This document shows, piece by piece, positions 12,957 through 25,139 of a stretch of DNA of 64,000 bases (the first letter of the stretch is position 1; the number at the start of each line of letters is the position of its first letter). The position numbers and the translations under genes are program-made. The DNA comes from Druceiella hillmani (taxonomy: Eukaryota; Arthropoda; Insecta; Lepidoptera; Hepialidae): NCBI GenBank assembly GCA_039881145.1, contig JAYKKI010000127.1, positions 2,976,001 to 3,040,000 of the forward strand, written 5' to 3'. Below the pieces are notes generated by a model. It made no database searches. It had not been told where the DNA came from and saw nothing but the letters and a program-made list of their open reading frames with translations.

Positions 12957-13148
12957 AATTTGTACATGATGAATGGAAGTAAATTTGTCGAAATATGTCT
13001 TGATTATATTTTGTTATTCTTGTGTACTTTTGTATTCAGGTTTAATCTAAAGGTTTAAAGTTTGTTGAGACATTAATTTTTTCATTAATACGAATAGATT
13101 ACGTAGAATATTTCGAAAAAATTATATGGTTAAATAAATTAGTATGCA

Positions 13149-13840
13149 TTAGGTTGACTTGTAAGCCTTTAGCTAAAATTTCGGGATTTTTCTAGAAAAA
13201 TTCACGAAACTTCTAGTTTTTTCTGTACGGTATAAATAGGCCAAATTAATATCAGTTAAGAACATTCAGCGCCGAAGCGTTAAGTAAATTACATAAAAGA
13301 TGCTTTCTATTGCTTAACGAATTCCGTCTGAGTTATTATGCAGATACTGCCACAAATAATGTATATATCCTGCAATGGGCGAGGCCACGATGTCTTATGC
13401 GATGACAAAGATTTGGTTTAGAAAGTTCATAAATGAGGACCTTCACGGACGCCCTGTTGAATTGAACGTTCAACGATTACAACGTCTAATTGAGATGGTA
13501 CCTCGACTCACAACTCATCAGTTGACAGATGAATTCCATTGCAGTCATGGCCCCATAGAAACATATTGGCACCAATCGGGAAAATTAATAATCAAAATAC
13601 GGTGTGTGAACATCCGACGAGTTGCCATCGTATCGTATTGATATTGAAACGTAACTTCCCCCGGCTCGATAGTAACTGGTTATAGTTAGTAACTGGTGAT
13701 GAGAAGTGGGTTACATACATTAACCATATACGCAAACATCAATGGCTTAGTGTCGAAGAAACAGAAGTGTCAATATCCAAATCTGAAATAAGTGCTAATA
13801 GGGTGATGCTCAGCTGCAGGTGGAAAGTCAAGGGCATAAT
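13149..13840 (+). pseudogene. Decayed, 3'-truncated mariner-family transposon with transposase remnants
   Basis: This is the only recognisable protein-coding relic in the window. A left terminal repeat of mariner type starts at 13149 (TTAGGTTGAC). At 13375-13638 a broken frame encodes a helix-turn-helix region: WFRKF, then a shortened linker to GRP, then LTTHQLTDEF and a terminal GK, as in mariner transposases. A different frame, 13689-13840, encodes VTGDEKWVTY (13689-13718), where the Asp is the first of the three catalytic acids, then HQWLS and RVMLSCRWKVKGII. The stops and frame change between the two parts and upstream stops show that it is inactive. The second and third catalytic acids and the right terminal repeat are missing: the frame runs straight into a CA array at 13841. 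It lies exactly where A1 homology ends, and inserted there or marks the junction. Confidence 0.88.
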
Positions 13841-13950
13841 CACACAAACACACGCGCGCGCGTATGCCCGCACGTACAGACACGCGCATAAATGCACACA
13901 CACTCACGCACACAGCATACGTGCAAGCACGCACACACGCACACGCACAC
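13841..13950. repeat. (CA)/(CG)-rich microsatellite at the A1-B1 junction
   Basis: An alternating purine-pyrimidine run of CACACA, CGCGCG and CACGCA motifs. Apparent proteins rich in Thr-His or Val-Cys are produced by the repeat in several frames on both strands and are not genes. B1 begins within about 20 bp of its end. Confidence 0.97.
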
Positions 13951-14550
13951 ATTTTAATCCACACATATTTCAATATTGCTAACACTCAAAATCATCTATA
14001 TGAAAGTTTTAAGGACGGTAAATTAAACACTCGAAGAAATTCCGTATATAGCGTGAGATGTCGCTTGAAAGGGCTTATAATAAAAGACACAAAAATATTA
14101 ATTTTTTTCCTAACTTTAAGTAGTACATCTGCAGAGATGTACTGGAAAATATGCAAGGAAATACGTCCGCAACTCCTTAGTTTGGGACTTATTTAACCTA
14201 AAATAATGAACAAATTAAGTTGTTGAAGCTTACGTAAAAATCGTAGGCAACTTTAATAATTGTGCTAGATGGTATAACTTTTTAAATACACACCACGCTT
14301 TTTATCTGTCAAAGCTATAAGTTGTGAAGGATAATAGTCGTCTTCTGGTACTGACCAGAGACTTGTAGTGAAAGAGCACGACAATATGTCGTTTGGCCGT
14401 CTTATCGGACGAATCTCATTGCACTGAATTACTCAGTGATTAAGGCAATGTCTGTAAACCTTCCCATATAATCATGAGATAAAATATCATATAATATAAA
14501 TATCCAAGCCGATAAACAATATCATTGATTACACTTCACGAGCAACACCG

Positions 14551-14804
14551 GGTACCTACAAGTGTTCGGTCCACCGCTAAGGCTTCCCCAATAATTCGCC
14601 GCCTTCACTCAGACCGACCGCAAACTTTTGTAATTTGCAAGGGCAAATTATAAAGGAGAGTTTTATTTTTCTCTTCTGTTGCTTAAAAGACAATAATTAT
14701 TCTTTATTTCCCTGCGGCAATTCATCACGCCCCGTCCGGACCGCTGGGCGAAACGAAAGGAGGAATAGTCGGAGAGTTGGCCGCTGAATTATTTTCTTTT
14801 AAAT
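14551..14804. promoter_or_regulatory. Strongly conserved non-coding block, B1 copy
   Basis: This 254 bp block aligns without gaps to 42781-43034; by eye I count about 12 differences (about 95% identity), while the sequence just downstream falls to roughly 85% with indels. It is G+C-richer than its surroundings (GTTCGGTCCACCGC, CGGACCGCTGGGCG). It includes a dyad TAATTTGC-AAGG-GCAAATTA and a TAATTATT homeodomain-like core. The longest frames hit stops or accumulate replacements between copies, so it does not look coding. I infer a cis-regulatory element; the target is unknown. Confidence 0.5.
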
Positions 14805-15701
14805 GGAAGACATCAATACGGATGCCCTATAAGATTTTTCATTAGATATAATTTTCTAATAAAATTGAATTTTTCTTCATATTTATTTCTTTAAATTCGC
14901 TCTATGTACTGCTAAATGGTTTGGAATCTACATTTCCTATTTGAGGTAAGAATATAATGCTTCTTCAATTTTGGGTATAATATGGAGTAAGGGTGTTTGA
15001 TAAACTGACAAATTTTTTAACACATTTACATACAAATTAAACTTTAAACACTAAAGGTTACATAATAGTTTCTATGACGGGATTGTAATTTTTTTGTGTT
15101 TATTTAATTATCTATCTTAAAATATTCATACAAATATTTTTTGAGTAAACCGCACATATACTATGTCAAATTTTAAGCTTCTTAGTCAAGCGGTTTCTGT
15201 GAAAAAACTGCCGCGATCAAAGGACAAACGTACATGTGTGTGATCTTACAAGGGTCCCACTTTCTACTTCGAGAACCTTGACAATATCTAAAAACTATTG
15301 TAATTTTAATTACAAATCTCTGAAATCAGTCGAAGAAAAAATTTGTTCAATAATACTGAGATCACTTAACATTGACACATAAATCACAAGCGAATTATAA
15401 TCCTTGTGTACCGCATACTTACTAATCTCTGAAATTGAATATCTCGAACCAAATTGGTCAACTAATAAATATATACGTTGCTAAAAACTACAAATGTCTC
15501 TTTAATCTAAATGTCTAGAAGTAAAAGTACAATTTTTTTGATATCCTATATTGGATTTACATCATGCGCCGAATATTTTCATAGAGAAAAATAGTATAGA
15601 GAAAAATAGGAAAATATGGTCAAACTAACCGCTATGCTCTATAGTTATACGTCATCCGTTAGCTCCTAAAGGTAGACAATTTTTTTTTCGTTTTGAAGTT
15701 T

Positions 15702-15915
15702 GGAGATACATTAAATGCTTCTATGTCTAAAACTATAAAAGCCAAGGAGGCTTCAAAAGGCGAGTAGACAGGCCGGATTACGAAACTATAATGATTCCTT
15801 AATTCGTAACAAATTAAGAAATTCTTATAGTTTCGTCATGCTGGCCCGTCCATCCGTTTCTTACAGCTCCAAAGTCTTTATAGTTTTAGACATAAAAAAA
15901 TTTAATGTATCTCTC
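15702..15915. repeat. Foldback (MITE-like) element in B1
   Basis: Two imperfect arms of about 100 bp (15702-15806 and 15812-15915) are inverted repeats; both outer ends read GAGATACATTAAAT and both carry ATGTCTAAAACTATAAA and GACGAAACTATAA-like strings. The B2 counterpart at about 43908-44150 is more decayed and interrupted by GATA-rich repeats. The element was therefore present before B duplicated. The GTTTCGTCATG and CCCGTCCATCCGTT phrases recall abundant insect repeats; the superfamily is not assigned. Confidence 0.7.
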
Positions 15916-16314
15916 AATGGGTTGAATAACCTTATCATTGCTCAATTCATCGAGTAGGATTTTATTAGATCGGTCACGTGAAATGAAATTAAGGTTTTAC
16001 ATAAAAATTTTCGGTTTTTTTAGACTCGTTTGTAAAATGACTCATCAAATGAACATCAACATTATATGCTATGACTCCGTCGTCTAATTTTTCAATTATA
16101 GTTTTGAAAAAAGTAAAAATTATATTTATCAGCAATTGATCAGAACTTTCAATTACGCGCATGAAATTTTTTTAGGATACCTCAAAATACAGAAATACTT
16201 TTAAAATATCACTCTTGTGTTTAACCATCTGTCACTGAGACCCGTTGTACTAGAAGTTCTAACAGTCGTGGGTACTTATTGGTTAGCACCACAGCTAAGA
16301 GGTATGTTGCAATA

Positions 16315-16440
16315 TTTTTACGATTCTGAATATCGTATGGTCGTTTATTTTTTCCATTGCTGTTTTAGTGGACACTTAGTTCCTTAGCGAAGATTATAAA
16401 CCTGCAACAAATTACGAACAAAAGTCAAAGGTTATGATGT
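16315..16440. promoter_or_regulatory. Well-preserved block in B1
   Basis: GTATGGTCGTTTATTTTTTC through AAATTACGAACAAAAGTCAA differs from 45755-45870 in B2 at only a handful of positions over about 100 bp. No frame is kept open. Possible non-coding element. Confidence 0.3.
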
Positions 16441-18421
16441 TCGTAATTGTCAAATTTATGTAACAAGGTCTAAAATATATAAAATATGGGATAATTGAAA
16501 AGATGAAAAAAAAATATGAATGTAGCTAACGAGGCAAAATTATATGATAAACATATGTATTCTTTGGTATAAATTAGTTGCTGGTATTACCCTTTCTACC
16601 TGTATGCTTATATAATTTTTTGGTAAAACTATTCCAATCTGTATATGGTCCATTTTTCATTTAAAATAAGTAAGTAACTGCAAAAAGGATACACGGAATT
16701 AATTCCCAACTTGAGCTAAAGTCAATTGATTACTAAAAAACTATTCAAAAATACCAAACTCTGTAGGGAAATAAAAATTTATATTTCAATACTTTTGCTA
16801 TACATAAATCAACCTCATAAGAACTAGTTTTGGAAAAGGAAATATTTTATTATCGTTAGCCTCAAAAATAATTAATTGGTGAAATTTCAGCACGATATGT
16901 TGGTAAAGCGGGGAAACTAGGAAGTTGTGACAGAGAGTCAGAGAGAAATATACGCGGAAACTATGACAATCTCAAAAGAATCCTAAACAAATATGTGAAA
17001 CGCGAATCAGGAAAATCAATCCAAATATGAAATATATAAGACAATTAAAATTTTCCAGTGCATTACAAACATACAAAATAGTAGAAAACTTATTTTCCGT
17101 ATTTTAAGTACACGTCTCTGACTTAGCGACAATATTCTTCCGCAACTAGAAAGCAAATGGAAACCACGAGTGATGTATTAAAAAAATCTAGTATTGCGTT
17201 AATAGTTCTATTGATATAAAATTGAACAAAATGATACAGAGGCTAAACAAAAATGACGCAATTTATTGATAATAAAACTGTACTTTTGATTTGTTTGTTT
17301 TATAGAATCATGTTTAATAAATTTACATTAGTTTTCCAATAATACTGAATATTATAAATGAGTATAAACGAGATTTGATGCCTTCAAATTTTATTTACAA
17401 TCCTATTCTTAATGTTATTTACATTTTATTAAAGAGCTGTTTTGTGAAATTATGAATAAGACGCAAATATAGAATACATAAAAGTTTTAATTTCATTTTT
17501 TGTATTTATTTATTTATCAATTTCTTTGTTATCAATAACATTATAAAAAAAATTATAAAGAATTTCCCAATATTTAAAACAAAAGACAAATAAGAACACA
17601 CATAAAATATGGTTTCATAATTGCCTAGCAAAATTTTAACGGATATTAACCAAAATAGTTACATTTTAAATTATAAATTAACTTTCTCAATTCTAATTTT
17701 GAAAATTTTTCAATGCACCGTTGAGAAATGACATTTAATTTTTTTAAATTTATACTTCGCAAACGTAATCAATTAAAAACACCAATCAAAACCAAAATTT
17801 TAAAAGATATGTTAAATACCACATCCATTACGATAAGCAATAAAAATTCACTTTCCTTTTAGAAATAAAGTGAGGTATATAAATTATTTGAACATGTTTC
17901 TCTGTAAGTATTTTAAATCGGTAATGCGTCTATGTAATGCGGCTAATTTCCAAATACTATGCATATAGATTTAAAGCCATAAAAACTGCGGGATTCTGAT
18001 AGGTAGACCTTCAGAGCATGATGAAATTATAAGGAGACGTGGAAAAGAGGTTTACAAAAATTAAAAGGGTTCTTGTTTCACTACTGTACCCAAATAATCC
18101 CAAAGTTAGTTAACTTTATCCAAAAAAAGAAAATAACTAAATTTACTTGAAAAGTCCAGCCAAATCTGAAGCATCTGCAGGCCATTACTTCATTGTTTAA
18201 TTAATATTTTATTTTCTACCGTTTTAAGCCTGGTTTATGAGATATATAAGTGACAGGCAAGCAAGCAAATATATTAACAAAGTTCTTCATTTTAACAAAA
18301 TTAAAAAGTAAAAATGAAATGAAAAAGATGTAAGCGTTAAGAAGTCGGATTAATTATTTCAAATTAACACAACTAAAAAATTCGTAACCACCTTGATCTG
18401 TTAGTTCTCTAAAGGAATTAT

Positions 18422-18613
18422 TTTCATAAATAATCGCTGTAATTAACTTAAATGTCAAGAAAGGGCCGACAATTATCTCGCAGAGAATGGCAATAGATCT
18501 TATTTTCTTCATGAAACAAGGTTAAAAGGTAGGAGTCTCTAAAAATGGTGGAGTAAACTGTGATTTGATTCCGAGTCTTGCGTAATAATTGTTTTCGTGC
18601 TTCAATTTCTGTT
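18422..18613. promoter_or_regulatory. Conserved non-coding block, B1 copy
   Basis: Matches 47840-48030 in B2 at about 93% by eye, above the local level. It contains ATAAATAATCGCTGTAATTA, AAAGGGCCGACA, ATGGCAATAGATCTTATTTT and TGATTTGATTC. No consistent reading frame. Candidate enhancer-type element. Confidence 0.4.
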
Positions 18614-21600
18614 CTATAAAAAAAAATTATTACTCAGTCATGATTTAAAAATGATTACTCGTTATGATGTCAATAGCGAGTGATTAAAGTCAGATAACTT
18701 AGTTTAATCATATTTAATTTAAGGTAAATTATTGCAAAAATTTACGAAACCTTAACTTAATACTTGAATCACATAATTTTGCCTGCAGTTAAATTTTCAC
18801 AGCTCCCTATTCCAAAAAAAATATCTTTGTGCAATCACCCATTTATCTGTTTCTTTTGGTCTGTAATTCATTGATTACTTTCGATGAGTATTAGCCGTAA
18901 AACTTAGGAAATTTGGTAAATGTATTATTGAAGTTATACTACTTTAGGCGCATTATGAAAAAAATTACGAGTGTGGAATTTTACGATGGGCGTATGCCCA
19001 CGCAAGGTGCATAAAAATCGATGGGGCGAAGTTGGTCACGATGTGTACGATGCAATAAAAATTGACAGTATGAAGTTGCTCACGATGCAATGAAAATTGG
19101 CAAAATAAAGATACTCACTAAACATATATGCGTGTAGTGATTGATGCTACATTCAAGATAGTATATTCATACAAATCTAAATTATATCTGTGCTTTTAAA
19201 TAATGTCTTTTTATTAATTGAAATTTAGTGGTGGTCCATATGATAAGAAATATTTATTAATTGAAAATATTCGTCATAGAAATAGTGCTTATAAGCTTTT
19301 CAAAATATACTTTAACTCTATTTCTCTAAGTGAAGTTAAGCTTCGGTATATATTTATTAGCATTATAAATGATTAATTATTACTTTTTTTACTTTATATT
19401 TAATTAAATATTTAAAGTTAATAACTTTTCAGCAAATTCGGTTATTTCCAATGTTATTTAATATGTATTTAATTTTTTTAATAAATTTAACGATTCGTTA
19501 AATTATGCCAAAGTTAATCATTTCAATTAATTAAAACACATTTAAACTTAACAATTATTATAAAACGATTTTCTCTACTCCCAAAGGTTAAGGTACTGTA
19601 TTATAATAGTAAAAATTCAAATAAACAACCCTGTTAAAACTTTAGGTACTTTTCTAGTAACGCTCTTTTCTGCATAATCAATCAACAATTAACTTTATCA
19701 GTTCCGGAAAGGAGAGAAAATATATTTTGCGCTAATTGACAGCAAGGTCTTAGAAGCGTCTTACGTAAAATTCTGAAAAAAAATAGTATTAGAATCGTAA
19801 TACCTTTCCTTTCAGCTTGAATTCCAGGGGATAATTGAAAGGAACTATTAAAATTTCGAGTGGAAAATAAGTACTCAATTTTTTTTTCATTCCATAAAGT
19901 ATATTGAATGGGGCTAGTCATGAAGATCTCGCAAATATAATTTTTATAATTTTAAGTTCAAAGATATTTTATAAAATTGCAAAATAATATAAGCCCTCCG
20001 TCCCACCCCTTCAAAACTACTAAACCTGACATTACGTTTTATCAAAGAAAATGGTATTAGATAGCTGAAACAATATCATAGATTTGAGATATTCAAGATA
20101 ATAAATATATTATAAATTATCATTTGCGCTAGAAAGTTCAGATTAGTATTGACTTATGATAAAGTAATTTCACTTCAAACGAGATAATAAAGCTCGTTGC
20201 GCGGGTCGTACTCGCACTTGGACGTTTTTTCTATAGGAGTGCATAGCATACAAAATCGTATGAAGTTTACCAAAATTTTGCAATGATACTGCATCGATAT
20301 ATGTGTTAATAAAATTGAACTGATGATTTAATTTGTTTTTATTATCTGACAATTATTCGTTTCGGTAATTTAAACGTTCAAAGTGAAACATTTTACTTGT
20401 GACATACAATAAAAATAATCTCCATTCAATACTGAAAAAGACGTGGTTCTATTAAAAAATTTACCAAGTATGATATGTAAAATAAGTAAATATATCCAAT
20501 ATTACACAAGATAATTAGAATTATTCAATACTTAAAATTATCTTTAATTTGAATGATGTAGGATTATAGATGAGTCTAAAAAACTACTAAAAAACATAAC
20601 TAAACCTAATCTACACAAATTATTCGATGAATTATTCCTACGGCAAAGGCATGGCAAATAGCATTATACTTCAAGTTGTTAACTCGTAAAAGAACTCGAA
20701 TTTTATTCAAAGCCATTTCAAGTAAAATAAATGCATTAGAAGGTACATTAAGCATAACGACATAAATTTAAATTCAGAGATCGCTCTCGTGAACTTTAGC
20801 CTAACATCTTATTTAAATGTCAAGGCGATAACTAAACTCGATGCGTATATAAAATCGCAACTTAAATGGAATTTTATTTACTTTTAAATTGTCCGTTCCT
20901 TAAATTCGTCATATTATTTCTATAAACTTCAGGTTTTCTAATAATAACTATCACAATCACAGTCAAGAAATAGGAGCGAAACGTGGATGGCTGAATGGCA
21001 AAGCATGCTAGTACCAAATCCTGTTGCCAATTTTCATGTGGAATTATTTACTTTACAGACCTCTGCAGACCGCCATCTGACTCTTGGCAATATCTGAGCA
21101 TCTAACGTTAGAATTGACCAAATTTACCTTAAAATTTTTTTACGTTTTTTCCGAAATTTATGCACGAAACGAAAATTTTGGGAGTTTTTCGAACCATATT
21201 TTTCTTTTCTGAGCATGTAAGAATAAACTTACATAAATTAAATTTATTTTGAGGGAAACAAAAACTGTTAGAAGAGTGAAAAAGGTACATTTTGTGATTG
21301 TTGAATGCTCAAAAATTTTAGCGGAAAAACTGTAATAAATCGATACCAGAATCCTGAAGTAACATTTATGTGTAAATAATTACGTTAATCAATGTTTACA
21401 AAAAATCACAACGTTTGGTATCTTCTATTTAAGTTTATTTAAGTGGATATTCTAAATGGATACGTTCATATTGTTACTTATGAGAATTATGAGAATGAGA
21501 TTATTATGCAAACTTGAGTAATTGAAAGCAATGGCTTCAGCAAGGTAACTAAGCCTAATAATTTTTAATTAATTTCTATTTATTTTAGTCTTACCTGAAT

Positions 21601-23194
21601 TGACGAGAATGCATTAAATATCCGAAATAATACGCAGTTTAATCGTTTAGCTAGTGCTGTAGATTGTAATGCACAAGTCGCATAAATATATCGATATATA
21701 CTGGTAAATTGAACAAATGTTATATACTCGTAAAATTTACGGCAACTTGGAAAAAAATATTGAAATTGTTTTAAAAATAATTGTTATTTATAAATTTATC
21801 ATTGTATCAAAATTGTCAATATTTTAAATACCTTTGCAAAGTTATGTTTGTGTCAGAAACTTTGTGCATACCAAGCGCGAAATGTAATTTTCTTCTTCCA
21901 ATGACGTTTGAAATAGTTTTTGGGCGTTATTTGGTGTATTAATTTATAAAATGTTAATTTTTATTAATTGAAATAAACTTATAATTTCTAAAAATTGTGG
22001 CGCCACCTTGTGTTATGAGGAAGCATATGATAAGAAATAAGGTCACTCTTCGCTACTATATGTTTAACGAGAAAGCGTAAGAAATATTAATAACTTCAGA
22101 AAAAAAACAACTGATATAAGCAAAATACTAGATAAAACTATTATATATAAAAATCTATTGATGCTGACACATATCACCCTGACACTAATCTACCTATGAT
22201 ATTTTGATTTAAAACCATTTGGAAATTCTTTTTCACTCCATTCAAACAAATTATTACAATAATATTCGCACACTCAGGTAGAAAAAAATTGTTTCGACAC
22301 CCCCAAAAGAACAGAAAAACGCTAAAATTAAAAGTAAGAAGACTCAGTTCGTACTGTTTCTACGCTTGTTACCTTTAAAACTTTGTTATTAGAGAATTAT
22401 CCTCAAAAAACCATTACATAATTATGGCAATATTTCACCTATTCCATGAACGAAACTTACACTATTTTCTTACCTGGTTTTCCACGAATTTGTAAATGCA
22501 AGATATATCAAGAAACACAAAAAAAACTACAGCCGATTTGAGAATTTCCTCCTCTTTGAAGTCGGTTAAAGAAATATAATTTTCAACTAAATTTACCGAA
22601 GCACATTGTGTAAAATTTCTTCAACCGATATTGATATAAGTTTTATAGAAATTTTCCTCAACGTATGTAGATTTAAAGTTTTCTCTTATACCGTAATTTT
22701 CCAAAGAATAGTTTAGAAGGTATACTTATATTAAATAAGAAAAATTATATAAGCATTCACCCATGGACGCGGCACGTATCAAGATGTGAAAAATGTTTGC
22801 CTACCGGTACGAAACTAGAATAGATCACTAAACGCTTATAACAAAATTTCTTTACGCGTAACTCAAAAGTATCTCTTTACAGATACAATTCCAAAAATGA
22901 CGTCATACCCTTTTACCTATTCCGTTATTCAATTTCCAAAAAGATCAAAAATTTTCGTTGTGAATAATATTCAATAATATTGGATTATAAGTAATAAATA
23001 ATAATACGCTATATTTTTTAATTATGAGTTTTAGAAATTCTTTTTATAAGTTCCTATAACATAACTTGTACCCTCTAACTATATCAATTATCAATGCGGT
23101 ATTGCAATTCATGAACTATTCACATTATACGCGAAGCGCGTACACAAGTTTTAAATAAATACAAAAACGTTTATTTATTCGAAATTCTACAAGT

Positions 23195-23345
23195 AAATAT
23201 GCGCTGGGGAAAATCAATAGCCTCGTCAGTCAGCCACGATCCTCTAAGAGAACTGTGTCTGAAGTCGCCCCTGTTTTCCTGTTCCACGTTTCGTCTCTTG
23301 ATGCTCTTTTCACACACGTGTGATAGAAAAGCGAGCAACAAATTT
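23195..23345. promoter_or_regulatory. Conserved block in A2 and A3, partly deleted in A1
   Basis: Contains GTCAGTCAGCCACGATCC and TCCTGTTCCACGTTTCGTC. The A3 copy is 54100-54245; A1 (about 4968-5055) has lost the first ~50 bp. Open frames of 67 and 72 codons start at the same place in A2 and A3, but many differences alter amino acids and the ends differ, and A1 breaks the frame, so I do not call a gene. Confidence 0.35.
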
Positions 23346-24487
23346 GTTTTTGAATTGATAATTAAATTAACAGCTATAAGCCTAGCAGAAATGGTTTTAT
23401 AAATTAATCTCATTAAATTTAATTTTCTTTAGTCATTTCTTCTTAAAAAAATGAGATTCTGATGGGTTTAGTGAAAAGTTTGGTATGGTGTATTGTCTGT
23501 TCTTGATATTGATAATCTTTTGCCCTATTCAAAGAATGAGAAAGAAATTTTTGTAAACATTTGGTCAAAATAAATACTAAGATAATTGTCTTATCTAATA
23601 ATCGCTGAATGCAACTATATTTGCCAAATCTGATTTGGTTTAACAAATTAATGAAATAAATTCTCTCCACTCAATTACAACTTGCCAATCTTCTATAAAT
23701 TTCACCATTATTTAGCGAAATTTATTGAAATTTGGTTAAATATAACTTGACTAAGATATTTGGTAAATTTATTGCAATATTTCATTTTTATGTAGAAAAA
23801 AGCTAACTTAACTATTACAAGTCCAGCTACAGTCAGATTATATAAACTACTGCAAGAGAATAAGTGATATATTATTTACAAAACATATTTGTTCCAACGA
23901 CAGGTTAGAAATAAGCAACCCTAAATGCAGCCGCCCATCCAAAATCCCGTCGATGAGGTTTTCCACTTTAATAGAACCTTTCTACTTTATTAAGTTCTAA
24001 GGTCTTGCTTCTTTTCGAATGATACATTAAAATGCAAAAAATAAGTTTAAATAACCCAAATTTTACATACAGTTATTGCTATTACTAACATATTTCCATA
24101 AACACTGGAAAAATTTTGATAAATACAATATTTCCCATAAAAAATCAAAATTATGCTCGCTTTAATTTGACAACGGCAATACTTATTGTTGTTGTTGAAA
24201 TGTCTCCTTATTAAAAGTAATTAAACTATTATGTGTTGATGTGACGTTGATTTCAATTCCAAGTCACATCAACTCAAGATGGAACTATTGACATATTCTA
24301 TTGGAGAATAAGTTTGAATAAACATAATTGATTGCAATTTATGTGTAGCACAGTCGAATTTAACCATGTCTTCATGTTAATGCTTGTACTAGAATAAAGG
24401 TAAGAGTTACTGGGAATATTGTGCTTTAAATGATAAATGCATAAATAAATATATTGACATATTAGTTGGTACGTGGAAATTAGGTTA

Positions 24488-24498
24488 TAAATTGAATT
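24488..24498. other. Left target-site duplication of the insertion in A2
   Basis: TAAATTGAATT here is repeated at 25283-25293. The empty sites in A1 (about 6751-6765) and A3 (about 55931-55945) have one version, ATAAATTGAAT or ATAAATTAAAT. Confidence 0.85.
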
Positions 24499-24532
24499 AA
24501 ATGAAACTACGTGATGTAGTATTTGTATTATT

Positions 24533-24788
24533 GTGTATTCATATATTTATTTATTTATTTCTTTTAATTTGTTTGTTTTCATTATATATACTTATATTTA
24601 TATGTGTATTAGTGCTGAAACAATTTCCAGGGTACTATAGTATCAATGTTTTATACAGTACCCTGGAATAATACAGGTGTAATACAGTACCCTGGAAATT
24701 GTTTCAGCACTAATACACATATAAATATAAGTATTTATAATAAAAACACAAAAATTAAAAGAAATAAATAAATAAATATATGAATACA
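24533..24788. repeat. Long foldback palindrome nested in the element
   Basis: Arms 24533-24636 and 24686-24788 are inverted repeats about 104 bp long with only small mismatches; their outer parts read TGTATTCATATATTTATTTA and reverse complement, their inner parts end CCAGGGTACT. The 49 bp between them holds an additional CAGTACCCTGG copy. It may be a MITE or part of the host element. Confidence 0.9.
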
Positions 24789-25139
24789 AAAAACCGGAGA
24801 TATGTAGAATTAGTATACTACCTTGTCCTTACTTTCAAATACCCTTGCTTTTGTATAAATATATTACCGATAATTCAATACTTCCATTTAATTTTATTAC
24901 ATACATCGTAAAGTTTGCATTGTATAACCTCGCATAATAACAACAATTGAATTTATTACCCTCACTAAAATACTGGTATATTGTATAACTCTCGGTAATA
25001 TAATAAAACCTACACTGCGTCCCTGTAATAAACTCACTACCATAAACAATGGAAAAATCAGCACAAACCAGGCTTCCGCTATTGTGTTTGAAACATAAAT
25101 GCTGTTGGTTGTTCCTAAGAGTTAATCTTTGCTAATATC

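Larger units (their letters stand above)
948..13140 (+). repeat. A1: first copy of the ~12-14 kb A segment
   Basis: This segment is collinear over its whole length with 19600-34045 (A2) and 49070-62832 (A3), all in the same orientation. Anchors include TCAGTTCCGGAAAGGAGA (about 1017, 19699, 49160), the start of the block after CGGAATTCTCGGCG (about 8490, with counterparts near 26820 and 57630), TAAGGCGTTTCTCAAGATA (about 9595, 28137, 58960) and AATACTTTAGGGGAAAAGA (about 11038, 29990, 60862). It is closest to A3, at roughly 93% in one 100 bp sample checked by eye; A2 is visibly more diverged. Compared with the others, A1 lacks about 370 bp after 10645, has a private 135 bp tandem duplication at 6395-6663 and a private hairpin at 12924-12956. 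No B segment precedes it. No gene is visible inside. Confidence 0.93.
13965..19600 (+). repeat. B1: first copy of the ~6 kb B segment
   Basis: Collinear with 42403-49070 (B2). Anchors are CAATATTGCTAACACTCAAA (13971, 42411), GTTCGGTCCACCGCTAAGG (about 14564, 42794), GGTCGTTTATTTTTTCCATT (about 16338, 45778), AAAGGGCCGACA (about 18459, 47877) and CAAATCTAAATTATATCTGT (about 19173, 48545). B1 has about 230 extra bp at 14060-14285, and lacks a ~1.2 kb block present in B2 at 44475-45705. Its downstream end passes directly into A2. No gene is seen; the interior is AT-rich with a few better-preserved G+C-richer blocks. Confidence 0.92.

Noticed and set aside
13767..14196. Frames rich in Thr-His or Val-Cys around 13770-14196
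   Set aside because: They read through the CA array; only the first part (to 13840) has meaning, as the mariner transposase remnant.
14551..14804. Exon of a duplicated gene
   Set aside because: No frame stays open over the block in both copies; clusters of changes alter residues (for example around 14750), and no splice sites are convincing.
23199..23402. Plus-strand frame with counterpart at 54105-54323
   Set aside because: The frames diverge in length and sequence, an overlapping frame is open on the other strand, and A1 breaks it by a deletion.
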